This document shows, one piece after another, positions 35,436 through 43,799 of a stretch of DNA of 46,650 bases. Under the pieces are notes generated by a model, which searched no databases, had not been told where the DNA came from, and saw only the letters and a program-made list of their open reading frames with translations. The DNA comes from Nitrospira sp. UBA2082 (GTDB lineage Bacteria > Nitrospirota > Nitrospiria > Nitrospirales > Nitrospiraceae): NCBI GenBank assembly GCA_002331335.1, contig DCZO01000013.1:1-46650 (forward strand). Reading direction: 5' to 3'. Every line of letters starts with the position of its first letter. The stretch's first letter is position 1. The position numbers and the translations under genes were made by a program.

Positions 35436-36154
35436 AGAGGGGTATGACTGCCAACACGATTCCATCAGATTCTGCATCTACCGATGGACGATCCGTCCAG
35501 GAACGCCGGGGGATTCTGTTCATCGTGTCCGCTCCTTCGGGGGCGGGAAAAACGACACTGTGCAAGCAGCTTGTGGCATCAATGCCAGGGCTGTGGCATT
35601 CCGTCTCCTACACCACGAGAAAACCGCGGGTGGGGGAAGAAGGGGGGCGCGAATATTATTTTGTCGAGGAAGATACATTCCAGGACCTCATGGCGCGCCA
35701 TGAGTTTTTGGAGTATGCCCATGTCTACGGGAATTGGTACGGCACCCCGCGAAAGGCCTTGATGGATAAACTGGAAGAAGGCGTCAATGTCCTGCTGGAG
35801 ATCGATGTGCAGGGTGCGCTCCAGATTAAGAAGAAGTTCGAGGATGCAGTGTTCATCTTCATCCTTCCCCCGTCCCTGGAGACGCTACGTGAGCGGTTGT
35901 TGAGTCGCGCCTCGGACTCCCAAGAGGTCATTCAGCGCCGCCTTCAGAAAGTGAAGGAGGAGGTGTGGAGCTTCCGGGAATATTACTACATCGTTCGGAA
36001 CGACGACTTGGGGCAATCCTTGCGGGAGCTGCAGAGCATTTTTCTCGCGGAACAGCTCAAGACCAAACGGTTGGATATGAATTGGTTCGAACAGAATTTC
36101 ATTGTCGACAGAGACCCCAAGCAAAATCAACGGGACCCATCAACCACTACCTAG
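35432..36154 (+). CDS. gmk: Guanylate kinase
   Basis: The protein has 240 residues. The P-loop SAPSGAGKTTLC (33-44) follows a 25-residue leader, and the family usually starts about 20 residues before it, so ATG 35444 is an alternative. The SYTTRKPRVGEEGGREYYF block binds GMP, and LLEIDVQGALQIKK follows. The enzyme makes GDP from GMP and ATP. It overlaps yicC by four bases and precedes rpoZ by 15 bases, supporting an operon. Confidence 0.96.
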   Translation: MKRGMTANTIPSDSASTDGRSVQERRGILFIVSAPSGAGKTTLCKQLVASMPGLWHSVSYTTRKPRVGEEGGREYYFVEEDTFQDLMARHEFLEYAHVYGNWYGTPRKALMDKLEEGVNVLLEIDVQGALQIKKKFEDAVFIFILPPSLETLRERLLSRASDSQEVIQRRLQKVKEEVWSFREYYYIVRNDDLGQSLRELQSIFLAEQLKTKRLDMNWFEQNFIVDRDPKQNQRDPSTTT

Positions 36155-36169
36155 CAGGAGTGTACTATT

Positions 36170-36529
36170 ATGGTCGATATGCTGAGTCTATTACCCCAAT
36201 ACACACCCAATGAATTTGATTCACGGCACAGACTGGTGATCGTCGCCTCACAGCGGGCCAAGCATTTGACCCAGGGGGCGAAGGCAACCGGTCCGTCGCG
36301 GTTCACGAAAGAGACGACGGCTGCCCTCGATGAAGTTCTGCGCGGCAAGATCTCCTACCTCACCGGAAAAGAGGCGCGGGATGCGATGAAGGAAGCGAAG
36401 CGAGGGAAAGAAGGCGAGACAGAGCGCATCGCCATGATGACGGGAGAAGACGCCCGCGAAATCAAGAAAGAGTTGAGCGTCTATGTCGACGATACCGCTA
36501 AACCGGCCGAAGCTCCGGCCGAGGAGTAA
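36170..36529 (+). CDS. rpoZ: RNA polymerase omega subunit
   Basis: The protein has 119 residues. The conserved core SRHRLVIVASQRAKHLTQGA matches the omega subunit helix that clasps the beta' C-terminus. The protein is longer than E. coli omega, with an acidic, alanine/proline-rich C-terminal tail (AKPAEAPAEE). It follows gmk, as in many bacteria. GCAGGAG precedes the ATG. The last base of its stop codon is the first base of the coaBC start (TAATG). Confidence 0.9.
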   Translation: MVDMLSLLPQYTPNEFDSRHRLVIVASQRAKHLTQGAKATGPSRFTKETTAALDEVLRGKISYLTGKEARDAMKEAKRGKEGETERIAMMTGEDAREIKKELSVYVDDTAKPAEAPAEE

Positions 36530-37776
36530 TGGTGGATCCCGATAGACCGACGGCACTGTTGCGTGGCAAGCGCTTTGTGTTGGGCGTCACCGGAAGCATC
36601 GCCGCGTTTAAGGCGGTGGGTTTGCTGCGGACATTGAAGAGCCACGGCGCGTCCGTCTCCGTCGTGATGACGAACAGCGCGACGAAATTCGTGACGCCGC
36701 TGACCTTCGAGGTGCTGTCCGGCGAACCGGTAACAACCGATCTCTTCCAGGCCCATGAGGAGATGAAACATCTGACTGTTCCCGACGGCGCCCACGCCGT
36801 CATTGTCGCGCCGGCGACAGCGAATGTGTTGGCTAAGGCCGCTGTCGGGTTGGCGGATGATGTGCTTTCCACGATGCTGCTCACGACTCGTTGTCCGCTG
36901 ATCGTTGCGCCGGCCATGGATGGCGGCATGTGGGAACATCCCACCGTCGTCGAGCATGTGAGGACACTTCGATCACGCGGGGTCGTCGTGCTCGACCCTG
37001 AAGTGGGCCCCCTGGCGTCTGGGCAGATCGCACAAGGAAGGCTGGCAGCCGAATCGAGAATCATAGACGCCGTACAGAATGCATTGGCATTGCAGGCTGA
37101 TTGGCTGGGCCAGCGGGTGCTGGTTTCTGCAGGACCGACCCAAGAAGCGATCGATCCTGTGCGGTTCATCTCCAATCGCTCGTCTGGCAAGATGGGCTAC
37201 GCGATTGCGGAGGCCGCGCGTGATCGGGGGGCCAAAGTAGTTCTGGTGACCGGGCCGACCGCACTGACACCGCCTTCCGGCGTTGAAGTCGTTCCTGTTG
37301 TCTCAGCCCATGAAATGGCCGATGCGCTTTCCCGTCATTTTGATTGGGCCACGGTAGTGATCATGGCGGCAGCGGTTGCTGATTTTCGTCCCAAGGACCG
37401 GGCCGACCACAAACTCAAAAAGAGTGGTCGCACGGCGTTCTCGCTTGAATTAGAGACGGCTCCTGACATTCTCTCAATGTTATCTGCCAGACGAACCACT
37501 CAGATTCTGGTCGGGTTCGCAGCGGAAACCGAGCGACTGATCGCTCATGCGACGGCGAAGCTTACCGCCAAAGGACTCGATATGATCGTCGGCAATGATG
37601 TGACGAAAGAAGGTGCGGGATTCGGCAGCGACGACAATGCCGCTGTCATCCTGACACGTTCCGGTGGACAGAAAGAGTTCGCGGTGATGCCAAAACGTCG
37701 GCTCGCCGACGCCATTTTAACCGAAGTGCTGGGGGTTGGGTCGGTAGGACAACCCTCTTCTATAGCGACGGAGTAG
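36529..37776 (+). CDS. coaBC: Bifunctional phosphopantothenoylcysteine decarboxylase/synthase
   Basis: The protein has 415 residues. The N-terminal flavoprotein decarboxylase domain (CoaC, 1-185) has the catalytic His81 in MKHLTVP, APATAN, and PAMD (128-131) where many homologues have PAMN. The loop LASGQIAQGRL has Ser164 at the place of the E. coli cysteine. The synthase domain (CoaB, 195-405) carries GPTQEAIDPVRFISNRSSGKMG, DHKLKKSG and FAAETE. The enzyme makes 4'-phosphopantetheine for coenzyme A. The start shares one base with the rpoZ stop. The following TPR gene begins two bases after its stop. Confidence 0.95.
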   Translation: MVDPDRPTALLRGKRFVLGVTGSIAAFKAVGLLRTLKSHGASVSVVMTNSATKFVTPLTFEVLSGEPVTTDLFQAHEEMKHLTVPDGAHAVIVAPATANVLAKAAVGLADDVLSTMLLTTRCPLIVAPAMDGGMWEHPTVVEHVRTLRSRGVVVLDPEVGPLASGQIAQGRLAAESRIIDAVQNALALQADWLGQRVLVSAGPTQEAIDPVRFISNRSSGKMGYAIAEAARDRGAKVVLVTGPTALTPPSGVEVVPVVSAHEMADALSRHFDWATVVIMAAAVADFRPKDRADHKLKKSGRTAFSLELETAPDILSMLSARRTTQILVGFAAETERLIAHATAKLTAKGLDMIVGNDVTKEGAGFGSDDNAAVILTRSGGQKEFAVMPKRRLADAILTEVLGVGSVGQPSSIATE

Positions 37777-37778
37777 CG

Positions 37779-38453
37779 ATGGGGTCAGGCCCCAACAAAC
37801 CCGCAAATGCGGCAGAAATCGATCGATTGGCTCTCGAGGTGGCCACGGAGCCGGGATCGAAGGCCTTCATGCCTCTGGCGGAAGAATATGGGAAAGCCGG
37901 TATGTGGGGTGAGGCGGCGGCGGTGCTTGAGGACGGTCTGAAAGTCTATCCGCAATTTATTACTGCTATGGTGGCGCTGGGACGAGCCTATGATCAGATG
38001 AATCAGCCAGTCAAAGCTGCGGCCGTGCTCGAGGAAGCGGTCAAGTTGAGTCCGGACAATCTTCGTGCGCACAGAACCCTGGCCAAGATTTATGTTGCTC
38101 AAGGGGCGAAAGAAGCCGCGCTGCAATCGTGCCGCGCTATTCTCACAGTCAACCATCAAGACCAAGAAGCCTTGGCAGTATGTGCCAAACTTCAAACGAC
38201 CGCCGTTCAGGATTCCCCGGCACCATCGGATTCCGTGGCCCCGACAGGGGCACCACCGGTCGAAGGATCGGCCGGCGCTGACGGCCACAAGGAAGGGCCT
38301 ACGGATATCCGCCTGCTCGAAAATAGTTCTCCGGTCGGAGTGAATGCGGTGATGGGACCCTCCCCAAGAGAAACAGCGGGTGTCGCTCAGCTTCAACGGT
38401 GGCTCGACAACATCGAGTACCATCGTCGTGACCGGAACCCTTCTGTTGGGTGA
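37779..38453 (+). CDS. TPR-repeat protein
   Basis: The protein has 224 residues and no signal peptide. Three tetratricopeptide-like units are visible at about 22-125, for example MPLAEEYGKAGMWGEAAAVLEDGLKVYP and LGRAYDQMNQPVKAAAVLEEAVKLSP (the latter close to the consensus). A proline-rich, probably disordered stretch (145-185) and a short C-terminal helix (VAQLQRWLDNIEYHRRDRN) follow. Such proteins act as scaffolds, and no partner is known here. It starts two bases after coaBC and ends before a promoter region for aroQ. Confidence 0.85.
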   Translation: MGSGPNKPANAAEIDRLALEVATEPGSKAFMPLAEEYGKAGMWGEAAAVLEDGLKVYPQFITAMVALGRAYDQMNQPVKAAAVLEEAVKLSPDNLRAHRTLAKIYVAQGAKEAALQSCRAILTVNHQDQEALAVCAKLQTTAVQDSPAPSDSVAPTGAPPVEGSAGADGHKEGPTDIRLLENSSPVGVNAVMGPSPRETAGVAQLQRWLDNIEYHRRDRNPSVG

Positions 38454-38484
38454 CGGACACTAACTTGCCAATGAGTTCAACAGT

Positions 38485-38513
38485 TTGACCCTCCTGAGCC
38501 GGACTGCTAGAAT
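38485..38513 (+). promoter_or_regulatory. Predicted sigma-70 promoter for aroQ-efp-accBC
   Basis: TTGACC at 38485-38490 (five of six), a 17-base spacer, and TAGAAT at 38508-38513 (five of six). This is the best promoter match I saw in the window. It lies in the 123-base gap before aroQ and would drive aroQ, efp, accB and accC. Confidence 0.65.
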
Positions 38514-38576
38514 GCCGCCTCTTATACCGTACAGGTAAGTGAGTTCAGGGCCTCGTCAAAGGCGCTCTATCTGATT

Positions 38577-39077
38577 ATGTTGCGTGTGCTGGTCCTGCAT
38601 GGTCCCAATCTCAATCTCCTCGGAAGCCGTGAGGAATCGATCTATGGAACGGCGACGCTTCGGGATATTGATGCGTCCTTACGGAAGCTCAGCACCGACC
38701 TTGGCGTGGCGCTGGATATTCGCCAGTCTAATCTAGAGGGAGAATTGGTGACGTGGATTCAGGAGGCGCGTGGGAAGTATCAGGGCATCATCATCAACCC
38801 GGCGGCCTACACGCATACGAGTGTGGCCATACGGGATGCGTTGGTCGCCGTGGACATGCCCATCGTAGAGGTTCACCTTTCGAATATTTACCGGCGCGAA
38901 GAGTTCCGCCGCCATTCATTTGTCTCCGGAGTGGCGTTAGGGCAGATCTCCGGACTGGGCCCGGACGGGTACTTGCTCGCGCTGCGAGGGTTATGCGGAC
39001 ATCTGTCATCGGATGAGCGGAAGGCGGGTCCCATCGGGAACCGATCGGCATGGGGTGCGAAGACACGCAAGTCGTGA
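38577..39077 (+). CDS. aroQ: 3-dehydroquinate dehydratase, type II
   Basis: The protein has 166 residues. It begins MLRVLVLHGPNLNLLGSREESIYG, with the catalytic tyrosine in IYG and the flexible-loop arginine just before. Further motifs are INPAAYTHTSVAIRDAL and VEVHLSNIYRREEFRRHS, where the conserved histidine and arginine lie. It is the dodecameric shikimate-pathway enzyme that dehydrates 3-dehydroquinate. The C-terminal 20 residues are an extra basic tail. No Shine-Dalgarno sequence is evident before ATG 38577. The aroQ-efp-accB-accC order is common in bacteria. Confidence 0.95.
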   Translation: MLRVLVLHGPNLNLLGSREESIYGTATLRDIDASLRKLSTDLGVALDIRQSNLEGELVTWIQEARGKYQGIIINPAAYTHTSVAIRDALVAVDMPIVEVHLSNIYRREEFRRHSFVSGVALGQISGLGPDGYLLALRGLCGHLSSDERKAGPIGNRSAWGAKTRKS

Positions 39078-39117
39078 ACAGGCGCAGGCCGTGTTTTTTG
39101 CATGAAAGGGGCACAGA

Positions 39118-39678
39118 GTGATTTCGACCGTGGATTTTCGTAGCGGGGTTCGCCTGATGGTAGAGGGTGAGCCATTCTATATTGTTGAATTTCAGCATGT
39201 GAAGCCCGGGAAAGGCGGCGCCTTCGTTCGTACCAAGCTGAAGAGCTATCTTTCCGGGAATGTCCTTGATCGGACTTTCCGATCAGGGGAGCGGTTCGAT
39301 GAACCTGACTTGGAAGAGCGCGACATGCAGTTTCTCTACGCCACGGGAGATGCATACACGTTCATGGACACAGAGACATATGAACAGCTGACGTTTGAAA
39401 AGAACCAGCTGGGTGAGAACGCGGATCTATTAAAAGAGAATATGACGGCGAAAATTCTGGTCTATGAGCATCGTCCGATTGCCGTCGAACTCCCCAATTT
39501 CATCGAGCTCAAAGTCGTCGACGCAGACCCCGGCGTGCGGGGCGACACTGCTTCGGGAGGAACCAAGCCGGCGGTTGTTGAAACCGGCGCGACGATCAAA
39601 GTGCCGCTCTATTTGGAAGTCGGAACCGTGATCAAAATCGACACCCGCACCAGGTCCTATGTGGAGCGTGTCAGGTGA
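39118..39678 (+). CDS. efp: Elongation factor P
   Basis: The protein has 186 residues from GTG 39118, with GAAAGGGG upstream. The KOW-like domain I has HVKPGKGGAFVRTKLK, with Lys32 at the tip that is modified in many bacteria. Domains II (about 65-125) and III, ending in IKIDTRTRSYVERV, are intact. EF-P relieves ribosome stalling at polyproline. The lysine at the tip, rather than arginine, suggests an EpmA-type or unmodified system, and no modifying gene is nearby. The stop overlaps the GTG start of accB. Confidence 0.96.
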   Translation: MISTVDFRSGVRLMVEGEPFYIVEFQHVKPGKGGAFVRTKLKSYLSGNVLDRTFRSGERFDEPDLEERDMQFLYATGDAYTFMDTETYEQLTFEKNQLGENADLLKENMTAKILVYEHRPIAVELPNFIELKVVDADPGVRGDTASGGTKPAVVETGATIKVPLYLEVGTVIKIDTRTRSYVERVR

Positions 39679-40238
39679 GCAGGCGCCGATCATCTCTGTC
39701 GAAGAAGAAGCCCCGTTCAATCGTCCTCCCGGCCGCTTTTAATTCTGGGGCTCAGGACCTCTTGCTGACGGGAGGCCAGACCAAGCAGATTCAAGATCTC
39801 ATCGATCTTCTTCGTAGAAACAACCTCACTGAGCTAGAGCTTGAGCGACAGGGAGTTCGGATCCGCGTTCGTCATGAAGCCGGCGCCAAAGCGGTAACGG
39901 TATCAGCACAGGAAGCTGTTCCCAGCGCCATTCCGCCTGCAGTACGGCCCACTGCCGCTGCTGGTTCGCCCCCGGAAGACATGGCCGGATTGGTGACCAT
40001 CACATCGCCCATCGTCGGAACATTTTACCGATCTCCGTCTCCGGACGCCGATGCATACGTCGAAGAGGGCGATTACGTCAAGAAGGGGCAGGTGCTGTGT
40101 ATCGTCGAAGCCATGAAACTGATGAATGAAATCGAGTCCGAAACGGACGGGCGTATCGTCAAGATCTTGGCGGAAAGCACCAAGCCGATTGAATACGGTC
40201 AGGCGTTGTTTTTGATTGATCCCAAAGCCACCCCGTAG
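39675..40238 (+). CDS. accB: Biotin carboxyl carrier protein of acetyl-CoA carboxylase
   Basis: The protein has 187 residues from a GTG that overlaps the efp stop (GTGA). The first 30 residues are basic and longer than in E. coli, so a start further in is possible. The helix IQDLIDLLRRNNLTELELE is typical of AccB. A proline/alanine linker (80-100) precedes the biotinyl domain with EAMKLM, and Lys148 is the biotin site. It carries carboxybiotin between AccC and the transferase. It sits 28 bases before accC. Confidence 0.95.
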   Translation: MSRRRSSLSKKKPRSIVLPAAFNSGAQDLLLTGGQTKQIQDLIDLLRRNNLTELELERQGVRIRVRHEAGAKAVTVSAQEAVPSAIPPAVRPTAAAGSPPEDMAGLVTITSPIVGTFYRSPSPDADAYVEEGDYVKKGQVLCIVEAMKLMNEIESETDGRIVKILAESTKPIEYGQALFLIDPKATP

Positions 40239-40266
40239 TTCGTTCTCGCCGTACCGGAGCCAACAC

Positions 40267-41607
40267 GTGTTCAAGAAAGTTCTCGTTGCCAATCGCGGAG
40301 AGATCGCGCTGCGGGTGATTCGAGCCTGTAGAGAGCTTGGCATCAAGACAGTCGCCATTCATTCCGAAGCCGATGCCGCGAGTCTGCACGTGCGTGCGGC
40401 CGATGAAAAGGTGTGCGTCGGTCCTGCGGAAGCCGCGCTGAGTTATCGCAATATTCCCAATGTCCTGAGTGCCGCAGAAATTACCAGCGTGGATGCCATT
40501 CATCCCGGTTATGGGTTCCTGTCGGAAAACGCGCACTTTGCCGAAGTGTGCGAGTCCATTGACATCAAGTTCATCGGGCCCACGTCTGAAAACATCGCCA
40601 TGATGGGGGATAAGGCCAAAGCCCGCGAGGTGGTGGCCAAGCGGGGACTGCCGGTAACACCCGGGAGTCTCGGAGAACTGAAGAGCGAAGACGACGCATT
40701 GCAAGCCGCGCACAAGATCGGATTTCCCGTCATTATCAAGGCGACTGCCGGCGGCGGGGGCCGCGGCATGCGCGTCGTAAACAAGGCCGAAGATTTGGGC
40801 CGGGCTTTTCAAGCCGCCCAAGCCGAGGCGAAGGCTACCTTCGGCAACGAAGGCGTCTATCTGGAGCGATATTTTCTGGAACCGCGCCATATCGAAGTTC
40901 AAGTGCTGGCCGATCACCGGGGCCATGTCATCCATTTGGGCGAGCGCGATTGTTCGATCCAACGACGGCATCAGAAGCTGGTGGAAGAGACGCCGTCGCC
41001 GGTCGTCGATGACAAACTCCGCCGCGAAATCGGCCGCGTCGCCGTCGAGGCGGTCAAGGCCGTCCACTACCGGAATGTCGGGACGGTTGAATTCCTGCTT
41101 GACAAGGACCGCAATTTCTTTTTCATGGAAGTAAACACCCGCATCCAGGTCGAGCATCCGATCACCGAAATGGTGACCGGCATCGATTTAATCAAGGAAC
41201 AGATTCGCCTGGCGGCGGGCCATCCGTTGACGATTAGGCAGCAAGACGTCACGATGAACGGTCACAGCATGGAGTGCCGAATCAATGCGGAAGATCCGGA
41301 AAAGTTCACGCCGTCGCCTGGCCTGATTACCAAATATAGCGCTCCCGGAGGGTTCGGGGTCCGAGTCGATTCGGCCATGGAGTCCGGAGCGATAGTCGTT
41401 CCCCACTATGACTCCATGATCGCCAAGCTGATTACCCATGGGCGGGATCGCCAGGAAGCGATGGCCCGTATGAGACGAGCTCTCGACGAGTTTGTGATCG
41501 ACGGGATCAAGACGACCATTCCGCTTCACCGGAGAATTTTTGACGATCCGGATTTCCAGAAAGGCCATGTCTCCACGGCATTCCTGGAACAATTGCTAGC
41601 CCGATAA
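40267..41607 (+). CDS. accC: Biotin carboxylase subunit of acetyl-CoA carboxylase
   Basis: The protein has 446 residues, the standard length, from GTG 40267, with GGAG eight bases upstream. The longer frame from 40216 overlaps accB. It begins MFKKVLVANRGEIALRVIRACRELG, the AccC signature. The ATP-grasp domain has KATAGGGGRGMRVV, and ERDCSIQRRHQKLVEE and FMEVNTRIQVEHP are present, as is the EMVTG block. It carboxylates biotin on AccB with ATP and bicarbonate. The transferase subunits are not in this window. Confidence 0.97.
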   Translation: MFKKVLVANRGEIALRVIRACRELGIKTVAIHSEADAASLHVRAADEKVCVGPAEAALSYRNIPNVLSAAEITSVDAIHPGYGFLSENAHFAEVCESIDIKFIGPTSENIAMMGDKAKAREVVAKRGLPVTPGSLGELKSEDDALQAAHKIGFPVIIKATAGGGGRGMRVVNKAEDLGRAFQAAQAEAKATFGNEGVYLERYFLEPRHIEVQVLADHRGHVIHLGERDCSIQRRHQKLVEETPSPVVDDKLRREIGRVAVEAVKAVHYRNVGTVEFLLDKDRNFFFMEVNTRIQVEHPITEMVTGIDLIKEQIRLAAGHPLTIRQQDVTMNGHSMECRINAEDPEKFTPSPGLITKYSAPGGFGVRVDSAMESGAIVVPHYDSMIAKLITHGRDRQEAMARMRRALDEFVIDGIKTTIPLHRRIFDDPDFQKGHVSTAFLEQLLAR

Positions 41608-41701
41608 GCCTCACGCTCATTCTTGTACCGAGTTCCCTCCATCGGGTCCCTCTCCGCTGGGGCGAGCTTGCTCTCTGTCGGATGATTCCCCACAGGCATC
41701 C

Positions 41702-41710
41702 TGATAAAAT
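41702..41710 (+). promoter_or_regulatory. Possible extended -10 promoter for the MacAB-type exporter
   Basis: TGATAAAAT (TGn plus TAAAAT, five of six) lies 36 bases before the macA-like start, with no clear -35. It is a plausible separate promoter for the exporter genes. Confidence 0.4.
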
Positions 41711-41746
41711 GTCTGTTGCCAAGCCATGTTGTTGTAGGATGACGGT

Positions 41747-43033
41747 ATGAAGCGGGTCGGGATCATTCTTGGAGTGGTGGCCATTGGTTTGGCCATCGGC
41801 GGGTATGTGTTCTTCAACGGAGAACGCAAGGCACCGGTGCGATATCGAACAGCGGGAGTCGAGCGGGGGGCGGTAGTTTCCGTGGTCAGCGCGACAGGGA
41901 CGATCAATCCTGTTGTCTCGGTCCAGGTCGGCACCCAGGTGTCGGGGATGGTCAAGAGTCTGCATGCGGATTTCAATACGCGGGTCAAGGCGGGAGACAT
42001 CGTTGCGGTTATCGATCCGGAGCCGTTCAAGGCCCGACGTGAACAGGCGGCCAGCAATCTTGAAATGGCACGATCGAGCGTGGCACGAGCCCGGGCGGAT
42101 CTCGCGCAACGGAAACGCGAACGAGACCGGGTGCAATCGTTAGTGGAGCAGCAATTCGTTTCCCAGAACGACGTCGACGTTGCGGTCACGAACTATGAGA
42201 GCGCGGAAGCGCAACTGCGGGTCGCGGAAGCTCAAGTGCGCCAGGCTGAGGCTACATTGAATGTCGCTGACTTGGAACTGAAGCACACTGTAATCCGCTC
42301 GCCGGTGGATGGGATCGTCGTCGCGCGGAATGTGGAAGTGGGACAGACCGTCGCCGCCAGTTTTGCTACGCCGAATCTGTTCTTGATCGCCTTGGACCTG
42401 ACCAAAATGCAGGTCGATACCAATGTGAGTGAGTCGGACATCGGCGGCATGGCGGAGGGAAAAGACGCAACATTCACGGTCGATGCCTATCCGGGGGTGC
42501 AATTTGCAGGCACCATCCGGCAAGTGCGGTTGGCGCCGATTAATGTACAAAATGTCGTCACCTACAACGTGGTCGTAGCGGTGGACAACCGGGATCTTCG
42601 CCTGAAGCCCGGGATGACGGCCAATGTCTCAATCGTGGTTGCCCAGAGAGAAGGGGTCTTGAAAATTCCCAATGCCGCGTTGCGGTTTATTCCGCCGTCT
42701 CGTGATGGGGGAGAAAGCCATGCCCGTGAAGGAACAGGTGATAAGCAGGCGGGGCGCACTGGCGGGGGAACCGTCGCCCTATCGTCGGAATCCGGCGGGC
42801 CATCGAGAAAGATCTGGAAGATGGGACCGACAGGAGAGCCTGAGCCACTGGCGGTTCAAACAGGAATTTCAGACGGCATGTGGACGGAAGTCATGGCGGG
42901 CCCGATTACTGACAATGACAAAGTGATTATCGGGATCGATTCACCGCGAGGCGAGCGGCGAGCCGGCGAACTTCCTCCGGGTTTCGGTGGCGGCGGCGGA
43001 CAGCGGCGGCCTTCGCGAGACCGTGGCCTCTAG
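41747..43033 (+). CDS. MacA-type periplasmic adaptor (membrane fusion protein)
   Basis: The protein has 428 residues. A single N-terminal membrane segment (about 5-25, GIILGVVAIGLAIGGYVFF) anchors it. The lipoyl-like half-motifs (VSVQVGTQVSGMVKSLHADFN and VIRSPVDGIVVARNVEVGQTV) flank a long helical hairpin (about 85-150, rich in RARADLAQRKRERDRV). Beta-barrel and membrane-proximal domains follow, and the tail is glycine/arginine-rich. It would bridge the inner-membrane ABC exporter and an outer-membrane channel such as TolC (none here). AGGATG precedes the ATG. It is the first gene of the exporter cluster. Confidence 0.9.
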   Translation: MKRVGIILGVVAIGLAIGGYVFFNGERKAPVRYRTAGVERGAVVSVVSATGTINPVVSVQVGTQVSGMVKSLHADFNTRVKAGDIVAVIDPEPFKARREQAASNLEMARSSVARARADLAQRKRERDRVQSLVEQQFVSQNDVDVAVTNYESAEAQLRVAEAQVRQAEATLNVADLELKHTVIRSPVDGIVVARNVEVGQTVAASFATPNLFLIALDLTKMQVDTNVSESDIGGMAEGKDATFTVDAYPGVQFAGTIRQVRLAPINVQNVVTYNVVVAVDNRDLRLKPGMTANVSIVVAQREGVLKIPNAALRFIPPSRDGGESHAREGTGDKQAGRTGGGTVALSSESGGPSRKIWKMGPTGEPEPLAVQTGISDGMWTEVMAGPITDNDKVIIGIDSPRGERRAGELPPGFGGGGGQRRPSRDRGL

Positions 43034-43085
43034 GTGCTCCTTCCTCTAAAGCAGTGCATGTGCGCAAAATGAGCAGCGGAAGGCC

Positions 43086-43799
43086 ATGCTGATCGAATGC
43101 CAGGATCTGTGGAAAATCTATCGCCTCGGAGATGTCGAGGTTCAGGCGCTCCGCGGATTGAACCTGTCGATCGAACAGGGCGAGTTTGTCGCAATCATGG
43201 GGGCGTCGGGTTCTGGAAAATCGACCCTGATGAACATCCTCGGTTGCCTTGATCAACCGACTCGAGGACGCTATTCCTTGAATGGGATCGACGTGGCGGG
43301 ACTGCGGTCCGACCAGCTGGCCGAGATCAGAAACAGGCAGATCGGATTTGTCTTTCAAAGCTTCAATCTGATTCCCCGGACCAGCGCGTTGGAGAATGCG
43401 CAATTGCCTCTGTTTTATCGTGGAGTGTCGCTGCGTGAACAACGGGCGATGGCGACGAGCGCCTTGAGCCGTGTCGGCCTGCAAGGGCGGGAGGGGCATT
43501 ACCCGACACAGCTTTCAGGAGGTCAACAGCAGCGCGTCGCGATTGCGCGGGCACTGGTGGCCGGACCTTCTCTCCTCTTGGCCGACGAACCCACCGGCAA
43601 TCTGGACACCGAATCGAGCCGGGAAATTATGGCGATTCTCGATGCCTTGAACAAAGAGCAAGGCATGACGGTCATTCTCGTGACGCACGAAACGGATATT
43701 GCCGCCTATGCCAAGCGGGAGGTTGTGATCAAAGACGGTCGCGTCCAATCGGACCGCCAGACGCAACCCGTCGCACGTCTGTCACCATCAGGAGCCTGA
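43086..43799 (+). CDS. MacB-type ABC transporter ATP-binding protein
   Basis: The protein has 237 residues. Walker A is GASGSGKST (about 39-47), the Q-loop is in FVFQSFNLIPR, the signature is LSGGQQQRVAIARAL, and Walker B is LLLADEPTGNLD. All match the LolD/MacB/FtsE class that drives mechanotransmission ABC exporters. In E. coli MacB the ATPase is fused to the permease, whereas here it is separate. The stop overlaps the first permease start by one base (TGATG). Confidence 0.95.
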   Translation: MLIECQDLWKIYRLGDVEVQALRGLNLSIEQGEFVAIMGASGSGKSTLMNILGCLDQPTRGRYSLNGIDVAGLRSDQLAEIRNRQIGFVFQSFNLIPRTSALENAQLPLFYRGVSLREQRAMATSALSRVGLQGREGHYPTQLSGGQQQRVAIARALVAGPSLLLADEPTGNLDTESSREIMAILDALNKEQGMTVILVTHETDIAAYAKREVVIKDGRVQSDRQTQPVARLSPSGA

